Source: Herbiconiux aconitum (GTDB lineage Bacteria; Actinomycetota; Actinomycetes; Actinomycetales; Microbacteriaceae). Taken from it: DNA of 64,000 nucleotides. Under the pieces are notes generated by a model. It did not search any database and was not told the DNA's origin. It saw nothing but the letters and a program-made list of their open reading frames with translations. The stretch lies in contig NZ_JANLCM010000002.1 of assembly GCF_024979235.1 (NCBI RefSeq), forward strand, positions 1,240,001 through 1,304,000, read 5' to 3'. The first letter of the stretch is position 1. Every line of letters begins with the position of its first letter. Shown here piece after piece: positions 36,747 through 44,905 of the stretch. The position numbers and the translations under genes are program-made.

Positions 36747-39002
36747 ATGTCTGACGCCACCACGACCGAATACCAGCTCACCGGGCGCGACCGCACCGCT
36801 CTGAAGTTCGTGGGGGCGTCGCTGCAGATCGGCAGTCCCGAGTTCCGGCAGCGCTACGAGACCATCGTCGACGAGCTCTACCGCCACCACTTCGTCGACC
36901 CCACGGCGCGCCCCGCCTACGAGCCGCCAGTCGTCGTTCCGGTCGAAGAGGTCGAGACCGAAGACCCGCTGGAGATCATCCGCGAGCAGTTGGGCCTCGT
37001 CTTCGACGACCGCCGGGCCCGCGACACGGCGAGAACGGATGCCGAGACCCGGCTCGCCGCCACGGAGGCGCAGCTCGCCGAGATGACGGCACGCTACGAG
37101 GACACGCAGGCGCGGCTGGATGCGACGGCCGCGACGCTCGCAACCCGCGAGAACGAGTTGGCCGCCCTGCACCAGCAGTACGCGGTGGACACGGCGGCGC
37201 TGCAGCAGCAGCTGTCCGACGAGGCAGCACGTCACGGCGCCCAGCTGGCCGACGAGACGGGCCGGCTGCAGGCCGACCTGGCCGCGACGACCGCGCGCCT
37301 CACCGAGGAGCAGCAGACCTCCACCGCCGGCTACGAAGCGCAGATCGCCGGGCTGCTCGCCGCTCACGCGACGCAGCTCGAAGAGTTGCACGCGGCGCAC
37401 ACCACCCAGGTGGCGCAGCTCACCGGCTCGCACGACTCCCAGGTGTCGCAATTGACCGACGCCCACGCCGCCCAGCTCGAAGAACTGCAGCTGGCGCACG
37501 ACACCGAGACCCGGCAGCTGCGTGCCGGACACGCCTCCGAGTCGGAGGAACTGCGGTTGCACGACGAGCAGTTGCGCGCGGCGCACGCCGCCCAGCTCGA
37601 GGAGCTCGTCGCCCAGCACAGCGCAGAGACCGCACAGCTTCGAGAGCAGTCGGCGGCGGCGCTCACGGAGCTGCGGGCCGAGCACGCGGCCGAGACCGAG
37701 CGGTTGCGCGCCGAGGCCGCTGCGGCCGCCGAGCAGGCGCGCGGCGACCACGAGGCGACGGCGGCGGAGCTGCAGCGCACCCGCGCCGAAGCCGCTGCCG
37801 AGACCGAGCGCGTGCGGGCCGAAGCCGACGCTGAGGCCGAGCGGATGCGTGCGGCTGCCGCCGCGGCCGCTGCCCTGCTCGCCTCCGAGCACACGGCGGA
37901 GACCGAGCGGTTGCGCGCCGAAGCCGCCGACGAGGCCGAACGACTCCGCGCCGAAACCGAATCCGCCCGCGCCGAAGCCGAAGAGCTGCGCGCCAGCCAC
38001 GCCGCGGAGTCGGAGGGGCTGCGGGGCGAGGCGACGGCGGAGGCAGAACGGCTGCGCGCCGAGGCGGAAGCCGACGCCGACGCTGCGCGCGCCGAGGCGG
38101 AGGCCGAGACCGAGCGCATCCGCGCCGAAGCGCAGGCCGAGGTGGAGACCGCCCGCGTCGAAGCCGAAGCAGCCCGCGCCGAAGCGGAAGCCGAGACCGA
38201 GCGCGTGAGGGCCGAGAACGCCGCGGCGCTCGACCGGCTCACGGCGGAGGCCGAGCAGCTCCGCGCCGAGCACGCTGCCACCCTCGCGGGGCTGTCGGCC
38301 CAGGGTGAGGGCGCCGAGGCGCAGGCCGCCCAGACCGCCGCCGACCTCGACGAGGCCCGTGCCCGCATCACCGTACTGGAGAGCGAACTCGCCGCCGCTC
38401 GCGACGAGACCGAGGCGGCCCAGGCGGCCGTCTTCGCCGACGAGAGCCCGTCTGAGGCCGACGCCGCCGCCCTCGACGAAGCGCTCGCTCGCGTCGGCGA
38501 GCTGGAGGAGCAGCTGGCCGAGGCACAGGCCACGGCCGAGGCGGCCACTGCTGCAGCCGCCACGGCGACGGCAGCGAGCTCGGCTGCGGTCGCCGCCGCT
38601 GCCGCGCGACCCGAGGTCGAGACCATCGCACCTCCGACCGTCGACCCGATGGAGTTGGAAGACGCCCGCGACCGCGTCGCCGAGCTCGAGAACGAGCTGC
38701 GGGATGCGCGCACCGAGATCGGCATCCTGGCCGACGAACGCGACCGAGCACTCTCCGACTCGGCGATCTCACTCGAAGACCGCGAGAAGCTGAGCGACGC
38801 GCTCACCGATCTCCAGGCGAGCCAGAACCTCTCGGTCGGCGTCATCGAAGCCGATCTGCGTTCCGCCCGGGCACTGGTCGACGAGATCGAGGAGATCGCG
38901 ACCGGCCAGCTGTGCGCCGAAGACGAGACGAGCGAGTACGCCATCGGCGCGAACGACGCGGCCGTGCTGGTGCTCAACGCGATCGCGGGCGAGGCCGACT
39001 GA
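36747..39002 (+). CDS. Long Ala/Glu-rich coiled-coil protein
   Basis: This 751-residue protein has a short N-terminal domain (about 1-80) and one very long coiled coil (about 90-690). The coil is built from degenerate heptads rich in Ala, Glu, Arg and Leu, with recurring AEAERLRAEA-type units. A small conserved-looking C-terminal domain follows (VGVIEADLRSARALVDEIEE to the end). No signal peptide or membrane helix. It recalls filament-like or polar-scaffold proteins (Scy/DivIVA type), but I see no DivIVA motif. Good site AGTAGGAG precedes the ATG. The antisense strand is also open here, an effect of repetitive GC-rich codons. Confidence 0.8.
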   Translation: MSDATTTEYQLTGRDRTALKFVGASLQIGSPEFRQRYETIVDELYRHHFVDPTARPAYEPPVVVPVEEVETEDPLEIIREQLGLVFDDRRARDTARTDAETRLAATEAQLAEMTARYEDTQARLDATAATLATRENELAALHQQYAVDTAALQQQLSDEAARHGAQLADETGRLQADLAATTARLTEEQQTSTAGYEAQIAGLLAAHATQLEELHAAHTTQVAQLTGSHDSQVSQLTDAHAAQLEELQLAHDTETRQLRAGHASESEELRLHDEQLRAAHAAQLEELVAQHSAETAQLREQSAAALTELRAEHAAETERLRAEAAAAAEQARGDHEATAAELQRTRAEAAAETERVRAEADAEAERMRAAAAAAAALLASEHTAETERLRAEAADEAERLRAETESARAEAEELRASHAAESEGLRGEATAEAERLRAEAEADADAARAEAEAETERIRAEAQAEVETARVEAEAARAEAEAETERVRAENAAALDRLTAEAEQLRAEHAATLAGLSAQGEGAEAQAAQTAADLDEARARITVLESELAAARDETEAAQAAVFADESPSEADAAALDEALARVGELEEQLAEAQATAEAATAAAATATAASSAAVAAAAARPEVETIAPPTVDPMELEDARDRVAELENELRDARTEIGILADERDRALSDSAISLEDREKLSDALTDLQASQNLSVGVIEADLRSARALVDEIEEIATGQLCAEDETSEYAIGANDAAVLVLNAIAGEAD

Positions 39003-39042
39003 GTCGCGCCGATGCGCGATGAGGGGTCATCCGGCTTCTCGA

Positions 39043-39059
39043 TGTGTACACTGTCCACA
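39043..39059. promoter_or_regulatory. Operator-like dyad upstream of the first TetR gene
   Basis: TGTGTACACTGTCCACA, an imperfect dyad containing the palindrome GTGTACAC, lies about 90 bases before the TetR start. A related GTGAACAGTGTCCACA occurs at about 52440, between the VOC and acyl-CoA ligase genes. Tentative. Confidence 0.3.
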
Positions 39060-39148
39060 ACAGCGCGGCTCCGGTTGACGATCGGATGCGTGCCCGACCA
39101 CTCCGAAAAAGCCGTCACCCGGCTCGATCCACCCGGCAGAAGGCTCCG

Positions 39149-39790
39149 ATGAGCGACGATCCCGAATCCCCCGGTCGCACCACCTACCGACACGGCGATC
39201 TCCGCGGCGCCCTCCTCGCCGCGGGAGTCGAGATGGCCCGGGAGGGCGGGCCGCGGGCCGTCGTGCTCCGCGAGGCCACCCGGCGCGCCGGCGTCTCGCC
39301 CAACGCCGCCTACCGCCACTTCGCCGACCGCGCCGCATTGCTGCACGCGGTCTCCGACACCTGCCTCGGATTCGCGGCGGACCGCATCCAGGAGGCCCTC
39401 GACGCCAACCGGCCCACCGGCGACGCCGCGGCCGACGCCCGCATGGGCCTCCGCGCCGTGGGCGTCGGCTACATCGCCTTCGCCCGGGAGGAGCCGGGCC
39501 TGTTCCGCACCGCGTTCTCGGTGCCCGACGACCTACGGCAGGCCGCGTCGCCCGCCAAGGCAGGCCGCAACGGCCTCACCCCGTTCCAGCTCGTCGGCGG
39601 CGCGCTCGACGCCCTCGTCGCCGCGGGCGTCTTTCCGCCCGAACGTCGTGAGAACGCGGAGTTCCTGGCCTGGGCCGCCGTGCACGGCCTCGGCATGCTC
39701 GTGATCGACGGCCCCCTCCGCGGCCTCGACGACCGCATGATCGACTACTCCACCGAGCGCCTGCTCGACATGGTCGATCGCGGCCTCTGA
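39149..39790 (+). CDS. TetR/AcrR family transcriptional regulator (WHG-type C-domain)
   Basis: This 213-residue regulator has an N-terminal helix-turn-helix in about residues 15-60 (REATRRAGVSPNAAYRHFADRAALL). The ligand domain includes FAREEPGLFRTAFS and a late WAAVHGLGML, typical of the TetR_C_33/WHG group. AGAAGG lies five bases before ATG 39149. Target unknown; a second TetR gene follows, and the ether-lipid locus with its operator palindrome is about 4 kb away. Confidence 0.88.
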   Translation: MSDDPESPGRTTYRHGDLRGALLAAGVEMAREGGPRAVVLREATRRAGVSPNAAYRHFADRAALLHAVSDTCLGFAADRIQEALDANRPTGDAAADARMGLRAVGVGYIAFAREEPGLFRTAFSVPDDLRQAASPAKAGRNGLTPFQLVGGALDALVAAGVFPPERRENAEFLAWAAVHGLGMLVIDGPLRGLDDRMIDYSTERLLDMVDRGL

Positions 39791-39847
39791 CCCGGTACCC
39801 AGCTCCCTGTCACCCGGGACATTCGACCCGGAAACTAGACTGAGCGC

Positions 39848-40417
39848 ATGACCGACCGCGAAGTCGACACCTCCCACCCGGGGGCCGACGCGCGGATCGT
39901 CGCCGCCACGCTGGCGCTGCTGCGCGACCGGGGGCCGTCGGGGGTGAACGTCGAAGCGGTGGCCGCGGCATCCGGAGTGGCGAAGACCACGATCTACCGG
40001 CGCTACGAAGACCGCGAGGCTCTGCTCACGGCCGCGATCGACGCCGCCACCACCGAGGTCACCCTGCCGAGCGGCATGTCGACCTACGACACCCTGCATT
40101 GGCTGCTCGGGGCCGCCCGCATCCGGGTGCAGGACATCGTGGGGCGCGGCACGGTCGCCGCCATCCTCATCGACGACGGCGCACCGTTCACCGAGCAGTT
40201 GCGCGACATGATCCGGATGCGCAGCCACCAGTTGGTCGCATTCCTCGATGAAGCGGTCGCCCGCGGAGACCTCCGCGCCGGCCTCGACGTGAAGCTCGTG
40301 GTGAGCGTGCTGCTCGGTTCGGCCGTCGGCCACGTCATCCGCGGCGGCGAGCCCGACGAGGAGTGGGCCGACCGCCTGCTCACGCTGCTCTGGCCCGCCC
40401 TCACCCCACCCGACTAG
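39848..40417 (+). CDS. TetR/AcrR family transcriptional regulator
   Basis: This 189-residue regulator has its helix-turn-helix at about residues 15-60 (VNVEAVAAASGVAKTTIYRRYEDREALL). The alpha-helical effector domain has GDLRAGLDVKLVVSVLLGSAVGHVI. Convergent with the alkyl-DHAP-synthase-like gene, from which a palindromic element separates it. It is a candidate regulator of the neighbouring lipid locus by proximity only. Confidence 0.88.
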   Translation: MTDREVDTSHPGADARIVAATLALLRDRGPSGVNVEAVAAASGVAKTTIYRRYEDREALLTAAIDAATTEVTLPSGMSTYDTLHWLLGAARIRVQDIVGRGTVAAILIDDGAPFTEQLRDMIRMRSHQLVAFLDEAVARGDLRAGLDVKLVVSVLLGSAVGHVIRGGEPDEEWADRLLTLLWPALTPPD

Positions 40418-40433
40418 CCGGAACCGCGCGGCC

Positions 40434-40512
40434 ACAACGACGGACTTTCGGCGCCGAAAACGGAAACGACGGAGGGTCAGCCCGTCAGGGGGCCGATCCT
40501 CCGTCGTTTCGG
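40434..40512. repeat. Solo core of the dispersed structured repeat
   Basis: This stretch reproduces the central part of copies A and B: AACGACGG, CGGAAACGACGGA, CAGCCCGT and CCTCCGTCGTTTCG in the same order and spacing. The arms 40462-40475 and 40498-40511 pair at 13 of 14 positions. It lies between convergent genes and may act as a two-way terminator. Confidence 0.8.
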
Positions 40513-40541
40513 CGGGTGGGAGAGCGGGGAGAGCGCCCGGG

Positions 40542-42314
40542 TCAGGCCTGGGCACCTGCCGGGGAGGCGGGAGCCGCCGCCGCACCGGGCGCCACGCCGG
40601 CGCGCGGTGCCGCTGCCACGATCTCGGCCACGTCGGCCGCCGAGACCTGCAGCGTGCCCAAGACCTTGCCCGGGTTGAAGAGGTGCTGCGGATCGGCCGA
40701 GTCGAACAGGCCCTGCATGAGTGCCACGCCGCCGGCCGAGATGTCCTGCTCCATCCACGGCGAGTGCTCCACACCGACACCGTGGTGGTGCGAGAGCGTG
40801 CCGCCGGCATCCTGGAACGCCTGCTGGATGGAGTACTTCACCACTTCGTACTGCGCGATCGGGTCGTCGCCGTGCACGAACGCGAAGGTGAAGTACAGGC
40901 ACGCGCCCGAGTGGTAGGAGTGCGAGAGGTGGCACATGATCCAGCCGTGCACGCCGAGCGCCTCGTAGGCCTTGTCGGCGGCCGCGCGAGTGGTGTCGTA
41001 CACCTCTTGCAGGCGAGACCACGGTGCAGCCGTCTCCGACACGTCGGCCGCAGCACCCCGATCGAGCAGGAAGTCGCGGAGGTAGGGGGTGTCGAACTTC
41101 TTCTGGTCGTAGAGGGCGCCGGGGCCTTTGCCCACCCCGAGTCCGCCGTGCTTCTTCACGATGGCGCCGACGAGCTTCTTCTCGTAGGAGACGTGCGAGG
41201 AGGAGCCCTCGTAGCCGATGAACGACAGGCACATCTCGTCGAGGTTCCAGCCGCGGCGCTTCAGCACCGACATCAGCACACCCTGAGCCGCACCCGAGAT
41301 GCCCTTGGACGCTTTGCGGGTGGCCAGCGAGAACCCGCTCTCCCGCGCATCCGACACGCGGGTGATCGACGGCGAGGCGTCGCTCTCCGAGATCTCGTGC
41401 ATGGCAGCGAGCCCGGCCTTCCAGTTCGGGAAGAAGTAGGCCTGCACCTCGCGCACCTCGGGCACACGGTGCACCTGCACGGTGACCTCGGTGATGACGC
41501 CGAGGCGGCCTTCGGAGCCGATGATCATCTCGCGAACGGATGGGCCGGTGGAGGTCGACGGCAGGGGCCGCAGCTCCACGATCGTGCCGGGGCGCACCAT
41601 CCGGAGCCCGCGCGCGATGTCGGCGATGTCGCCGTACTTGTCGCTCTGCATGCCCGAGGAACGGGTGGCGACCCACCCGCCGAGCGTCGAGTGCGTGAAG
41701 CTGTCGGGGAAGTGCCCGAGGGTCCAGCCTTTGGCGCCCAGCTGCTCTTCGATGTCGGGGCCCTGAGCACCGGCCTGGATGCGGGCGAGACCCGATCCTT
41801 CGTCGATCTCGAGCACACGGTCGAGGCGCCCGAGGTCGAGCGACACGATGGTGCGCGTCTCGTCGGGCAGGGGCTCGAGGCTGCCGGCGATGTTGCTGCC
41901 GCCGCCGAACGGGATGATGACGGCGCCCTCGGCGACGGCGGCGTCGACGATCTGCTGCACGTCCCACTCGTCGGCGGGGTACACCACCACGTCGGGAACC
42001 CGCGCGATCTCGTTGCGGCGGATGCGCAGCAGGTCGCGGATGCTCTTGCCATAGGTGTGCACGACACGAGCCAGGTCATCGGTCTGCGTGTTGTCTTCCC
42101 CGACGATCGCGACCAGCGTGGCCTCGAACGAGGGCGAGAGGCGGGGCGGGGCGACGGTGAGCTGATCGAAGTCGAGCGGCGGAACCGGCGGAGTGCGCAC
42201 ATCGAGGGCCACGGCCTTCTGCACGAAGGGCACGAAGTCGGGCTTGTCCTCGAAGTGGAAACCGACGCCCTCGAGGCCCCAGCCCCACCACTTCATGTGC
42301 TTGACGTCGGTCAT
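40542..42314 (-). CDS. FAD-binding oxidase, alkyldihydroxyacetonephosphate synthase-like
   Basis: This 590-residue flavoenzyme of the VAO/PCMH family resembles AGPS, which swaps the acyl chain of acyl-DHAP for a fatty alcohol and so makes the ether bond. Visible are the FAD loop PFGGGSNIAGSL, THSTLGGWVATRSSGMQSDKYGD, GSEGRLGVITE, the SYHSGACLYFTFAF strand, the His-rich HHHGVG active-site loop and LFNPGKVLG at the end. An Ala/Pro tail follows. Its ATG overlaps the acyltransferase stop (ATGA). The operon partners and the divergent fatty-acyl reductase support ether-lipid synthesis over a lactate-dehydrogenase-type role. Confidence 0.82.
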   Translation of the reverse strand: MTDVKHMKWWGWGLEGVGFHFEDKPDFVPFVQKAVALDVRTPPVPPLDFDQLTVAPPRLSPSFEATLVAIVGEDNTQTDDLARVVHTYGKSIRDLLRIRRNEIARVPDVVVYPADEWDVQQIVDAAVAEGAVIIPFGGGSNIAGSLEPLPDETRTIVSLDLGRLDRVLEIDEGSGLARIQAGAQGPDIEEQLGAKGWTLGHFPDSFTHSTLGGWVATRSSGMQSDKYGDIADIARGLRMVRPGTIVELRPLPSTSTGPSVREMIIGSEGRLGVITEVTVQVHRVPEVREVQAYFFPNWKAGLAAMHEISESDASPSITRVSDARESGFSLATRKASKGISGAAQGVLMSVLKRRGWNLDEMCLSFIGYEGSSSHVSYEKKLVGAIVKKHGGLGVGKGPGALYDQKKFDTPYLRDFLLDRGAAADVSETAAPWSRLQEVYDTTRAAADKAYEALGVHGWIMCHLSHSYHSGACLYFTFAFVHGDDPIAQYEVVKYSIQQAFQDAGGTLSHHHGVGVEHSPWMEQDISAGGVALMQGLFDSADPQHLFNPGKVLGTLQVSAADVAEIVAAAPRAGVAPGAAAAPASPAGAQA

Positions 42315-43066
42315 GCTGCCCCTTTCTCGGAGTCTGGGATGGTCGCCGAGGTGATCGGCAACGCGGGGATGGCAGCGGTGCCGGCCCCGGTGGAGTGCAA
42401 GCGGCGCACTTCGCGTTCGATGCGGGTGGAGAACTGGTCGGGCGTCTCACCGGGAAGGGCCAGCATCGGCTGGCCGAACACCACGGCGACCGGCGGACGG
42501 CCGGGGATCGGCCAGTTGCGCCCCCGCGGCATGGCGAGACTCGCCCCCACGATGGCGACTGGCACGCAGGGCACGTCGCACGACATCGAGAGCGCGGCGG
42601 CACCGGGCTTGAAACCGGCCATCGCGCCGGTCTTCGAGCGCGTGCCCTCGGGGAAGACGAGAAGCGGAACCCCGCGTGTGAGCAGCTTCTTCGACACCCC
42701 GGGCTTCGCGGCCGTTCCGGTGCGGTCGATCGGGAACGCGTTGAAGAAGAGGGAGGTGAGGATGCGCCGCCACCAGATGTCGAAGAAGTAGTCGGCCGCG
42801 GCTCCCGCGGCGAGGTAGCGGCCGAGCCGACGGGGCAGCGCGCACATGATGAGTGGAGCATCGAGGTGGCTGGAGTGGTTCGCCACGGCGATGAACGCGC
42901 CGTGCACCCCCTTGACGGCATCGTGACCGCGCACACTGACGCGGGTGATCGACCACACCACGGGCTTCAGCACCATCCGCTGCGCGACGAAGCGCATGCC
43001 GGCCATGACCCCGGAGGTGAACCGGTCTTTGGGTGCCCGGATCAGGTGCGGATGCTTGTCGGTCAT
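42311..43066 (-). CDS. PlsC-type 1-acyl-glycerol-3-phosphate/DHAP acyltransferase
   Basis: This 251-residue acyltransferase has the catalytic NHSSHLD (NHX4D) near residue 68, FPEGTRS as substrate-phosphate motif and VPCVPVAIVG. A hydrophobic N-terminal segment suggests membrane association. It starts with ATGA overlap to the SDR gene and overlaps AGPS downstream in the same way. In this setting it could supply acyl-DHAP to the AGPS-like enzyme or acylate the ether lysolipid; which one is not decidable here. Confidence 0.87.
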   Translation of the reverse strand: MTDKHPHLIRAPKDRFTSGVMAGMRFVAQRMVLKPVVWSITRVSVRGHDAVKGVHGAFIAVANHSSHLDAPLIMCALPRRLGRYLAAGAAADYFFDIWWRRILTSLFFNAFPIDRTGTAAKPGVSKKLLTRGVPLLVFPEGTRSKTGAMAGFKPGAAALSMSCDVPCVPVAIVGASLAMPRGRNWPIPGRPPVAVVFGQPMLALPGETPDQFSTRIEREVRRLHSTGAGTAAIPALPITSATIPDSEKGAA

Positions 43067-43857
43067 GATTTCACCGTCGCTTCTGCCGGCTTGTTCCGGC
43101 TCGAGGAGATCCGGCCCGAGACCCAGCGCACGACGCGCCGGGGCAGGTGACGGGTGAAGAAGAGGAGCACTTTGAATCGTGCCGACGGCACCGAGATCAC
43201 CTTGCCGCGAGCCACATCGCGGAGGCACTCCTCGACGAGAGCGTCGGCATCGAGCCAAAGCGCGTCCGGGATGGACTTGGTGCGGATGCCGGCACGGTCG
43301 TGGAACTCGGTGCGCACCCAGCCGGGCAGCACCGCGGTGACCTGCACGTTGGTGGCGCGGAGCTCCACGGCGAGCGACTCGGTGTAGGCCGTGGTCCAGG
43401 CCTTCACCGCGGAATAGTTGCCCGTGGCGATCGTGCCCGCGACGCTCGAGACGTTGAGGATGGTGCCCTTGTGACGAGCGGTCATCGCCCGGCCCGCCGC
43501 ACCGCCCAGGATGAGCACCGCGAGGCACATCACCGTCAGCGCCTTCTCCTGCACGCTCACGTCGCGTTCGAGCAGCGAACCGTGCATGCCGAAACCGGCG
43601 TTGTTCACGAGGAAGTCGATCGGTTCGTCGGTGCTCTCAAGGCGCGCCGCCACACGATCGATGTCGGCACGCACCGAGAGGTCGGCCGACATGGTCTCCA
43701 CGCGCGTCGCTCCGTCACGGCCGAGTTCCTCGGCCATGCTCTCGAGCCGCGATTCGTCGCGAGCGACCAGAACGAGGTCGAAGCCTCGTAGAGAGAGTGC
43801 TCGGGCGAATGCGGCACCGATACCGGATGTGCCACCGGTCACCAGAGCCGTCGCCAT
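43063..43857 (-). CDS. Short-chain dehydrogenase, candidate acyl/alkyl-DHAP reductase
   Basis: This 264-residue SDR has TGGTSGIG at the N-terminus for NADP(H), NNAG, catalytic Ser in NVSSVAG and the YSAVK Tyr-Lys pair. A basic, partly hydrophobic C-terminal tail (KVLLFFTRHLPRRVVRW) could hold it at the membrane, as in the DltE/DHRS7B-like branch. DHRS7B/PexRAP is the animal acyl/alkyl-DHAP reductase, which fits its place as first gene of the AGPS operon. Function is inferred from context. Confidence 0.83.
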   Translation of the reverse strand: MATALVTGGTSGIGAAFARALSLRGFDLVLVARDESRLESMAEELGRDGATRVETMSADLSVRADIDRVAARLESTDEPIDFLVNNAGFGMHGSLLERDVSVQEKALTVMCLAVLILGGAAGRAMTARHKGTILNVSSVAGTIATGNYSAVKAWTTAYTESLAVELRATNVQVTAVLPGWVRTEFHDRAGIRTKSIPDALWLDADALVEECLRDVARGKVISVPSARFKVLLFFTRHLPRRVVRWVSGRISSSRNKPAEATVKS

Positions 43858-43868
43858 CTGCTTAGGAT

Positions 43869-43889
43869 ACGCTACGGAGTGCGTAGCGT
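43869..43889. promoter_or_regulatory. Perfect operator-like palindrome in the divergent ether-lipid promoter
   Basis: ACGCTACG and CGTAGCGT form a perfect 8-bp inverted repeat with a five-base centre. It lies 12 bases from the SDR start and 75 bases from the opposite gene, so one bound dimer could control both operons. The size suits a TetR-family dimer; two TetR genes lie at 39149-40417. Confidence 0.75.
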
Positions 43890-43963
43890 CAGACGTACGC
43901 CCCTGAAATCCACCCCATGTACGCCGCCCACGCGGAGGGATTCCGTTGTCCGGAGAGCAGACG

Positions 43964-44905
43964 ATGTCGGTCGAAGACGAAGCACCCGAGCGCTTCGACG
44001 TGCGCGATTTCGCCCGCACGGCGGTCGGCAGCCATCGCGACTCCCTCGACCTCGAGGCGTTCGCCGAGCATCCGCTCGACCCCGGCACCGTGCGCATCCT
44101 CGCCTATCTGCGCGAACTCGAGCGCTCGACCATGACCTACCTGCGCAACGTGCTCGTCACGCCCACGCACAAAGATGCGCGCGTCACCGCGTTCCTCACC
44201 ACGTGGGCGTTCGAGAAGTACTGGATCGCCGACGCGTTCGACGTGATCGTGCAGGCGCACGGCTACGACCAGGCCGGCATCCAAGACCTCCCGCGCCTGC
44301 GCGCCTTCGCGCTCGAGGTCGCCGAACGCGCCACCCCGATCGTGGAGGCGTTCCGCGCCAACGCGATCGGACCGGATGTGATCGGCGTGCACCTCGCCTC
44401 GGTCACGGTCGACGAGTGGATCACCGAGGCCGCCTACCTCCGCCTCGCCGAACTCGACCCGCACCCCGTGCTCGTGCCGCTGCTGGAGACCGTGCTCACG
44501 GTCAAGGAGCGCCACCGCCGCTTCGTCGAGCCCGAGGCCGAGCGCCGACTCTCCGCGTCGGCTCGCGCCCGCTCGCTCGCTCGCCGCGCGCTCCGCCGCA
44601 CCAGCTGGCCGATCGGCGCCTCGAGCCTCCGTAAATCGGAGACCGGCGTCTTCTACGAGACCCTCTTCGACGACACCCTGGCCGATCGGATCGACGCCCG
44701 CGTGCAGGCACTCCCCGGCTTGGCCTCGTTGCACCTCGTGCGCTCCGCCCGCCGCGCCGCGGGCGCCTCGTCGACCGCCTCGACTACGCTGGGCCGCCGG
44801 ATGGGGCGCGCGATGTCCGCTCTGCGGCATCCGAAGCGCGCCGTCGCCGGCACCACCGACACGACCTCCACCGACACCGAACAGAAAGGACGAGCGCAGG
44901 GATGA
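43964..44905 (+). CDS. Degenerate ferritin-like paralog of the di-iron protein
   Basis: This 313-residue helical protein aligns along residues 30-195 with the di-iron protein at 47296 (shared THKDxxVTAF, EW-x3-AAY-RLA-L-HPVL, ERHRRF-like blocks). Of the six expected iron ligands it keeps Glu53, Glu151 and His184. The first ExxH is replaced (Lys85, Ile88) and the second Glu is Lys181. It is therefore probably not catalytic and may be a structural partner. A C-terminal basic, Ser/Thr-rich extension is unique to this copy. ATG 43964 has GGAGA seven bases ahead. The stop overlaps the reductase ATG. Confidence 0.8.
   Translation: MSVEDEAPERFDVRDFARTAVGSHRDSLDLEAFAEHPLDPGTVRILAYLRELERSTMTYLRNVLVTPTHKDARVTAFLTTWAFEKYWIADAFDVIVQAHGYDQAGIQDLPRLRAFALEVAERATPIVEAFRANAIGPDVIGVHLASVTVDEWITEAAYLRLAELDPHPVLVPLLETVLTVKERHRRFVEPEAERRLSASARARSLARRALRRTSWPIGASSLRKSETGVFYETLFDDTLADRIDARVQALPGLASLHLVRSARRAAGASSTASTTLGRRMGRAMSALRHPKRAVAGTTDTTSTDTEQKGRAQG

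Noticed and set aside
37364..39346. Open frame antisense to the coiled-coil gene, Ser/Ala-rich
   Set aside because: The repetitive GC-rich codons leave the reverse strand open. There is no start context and the sense protein has clear heptads.
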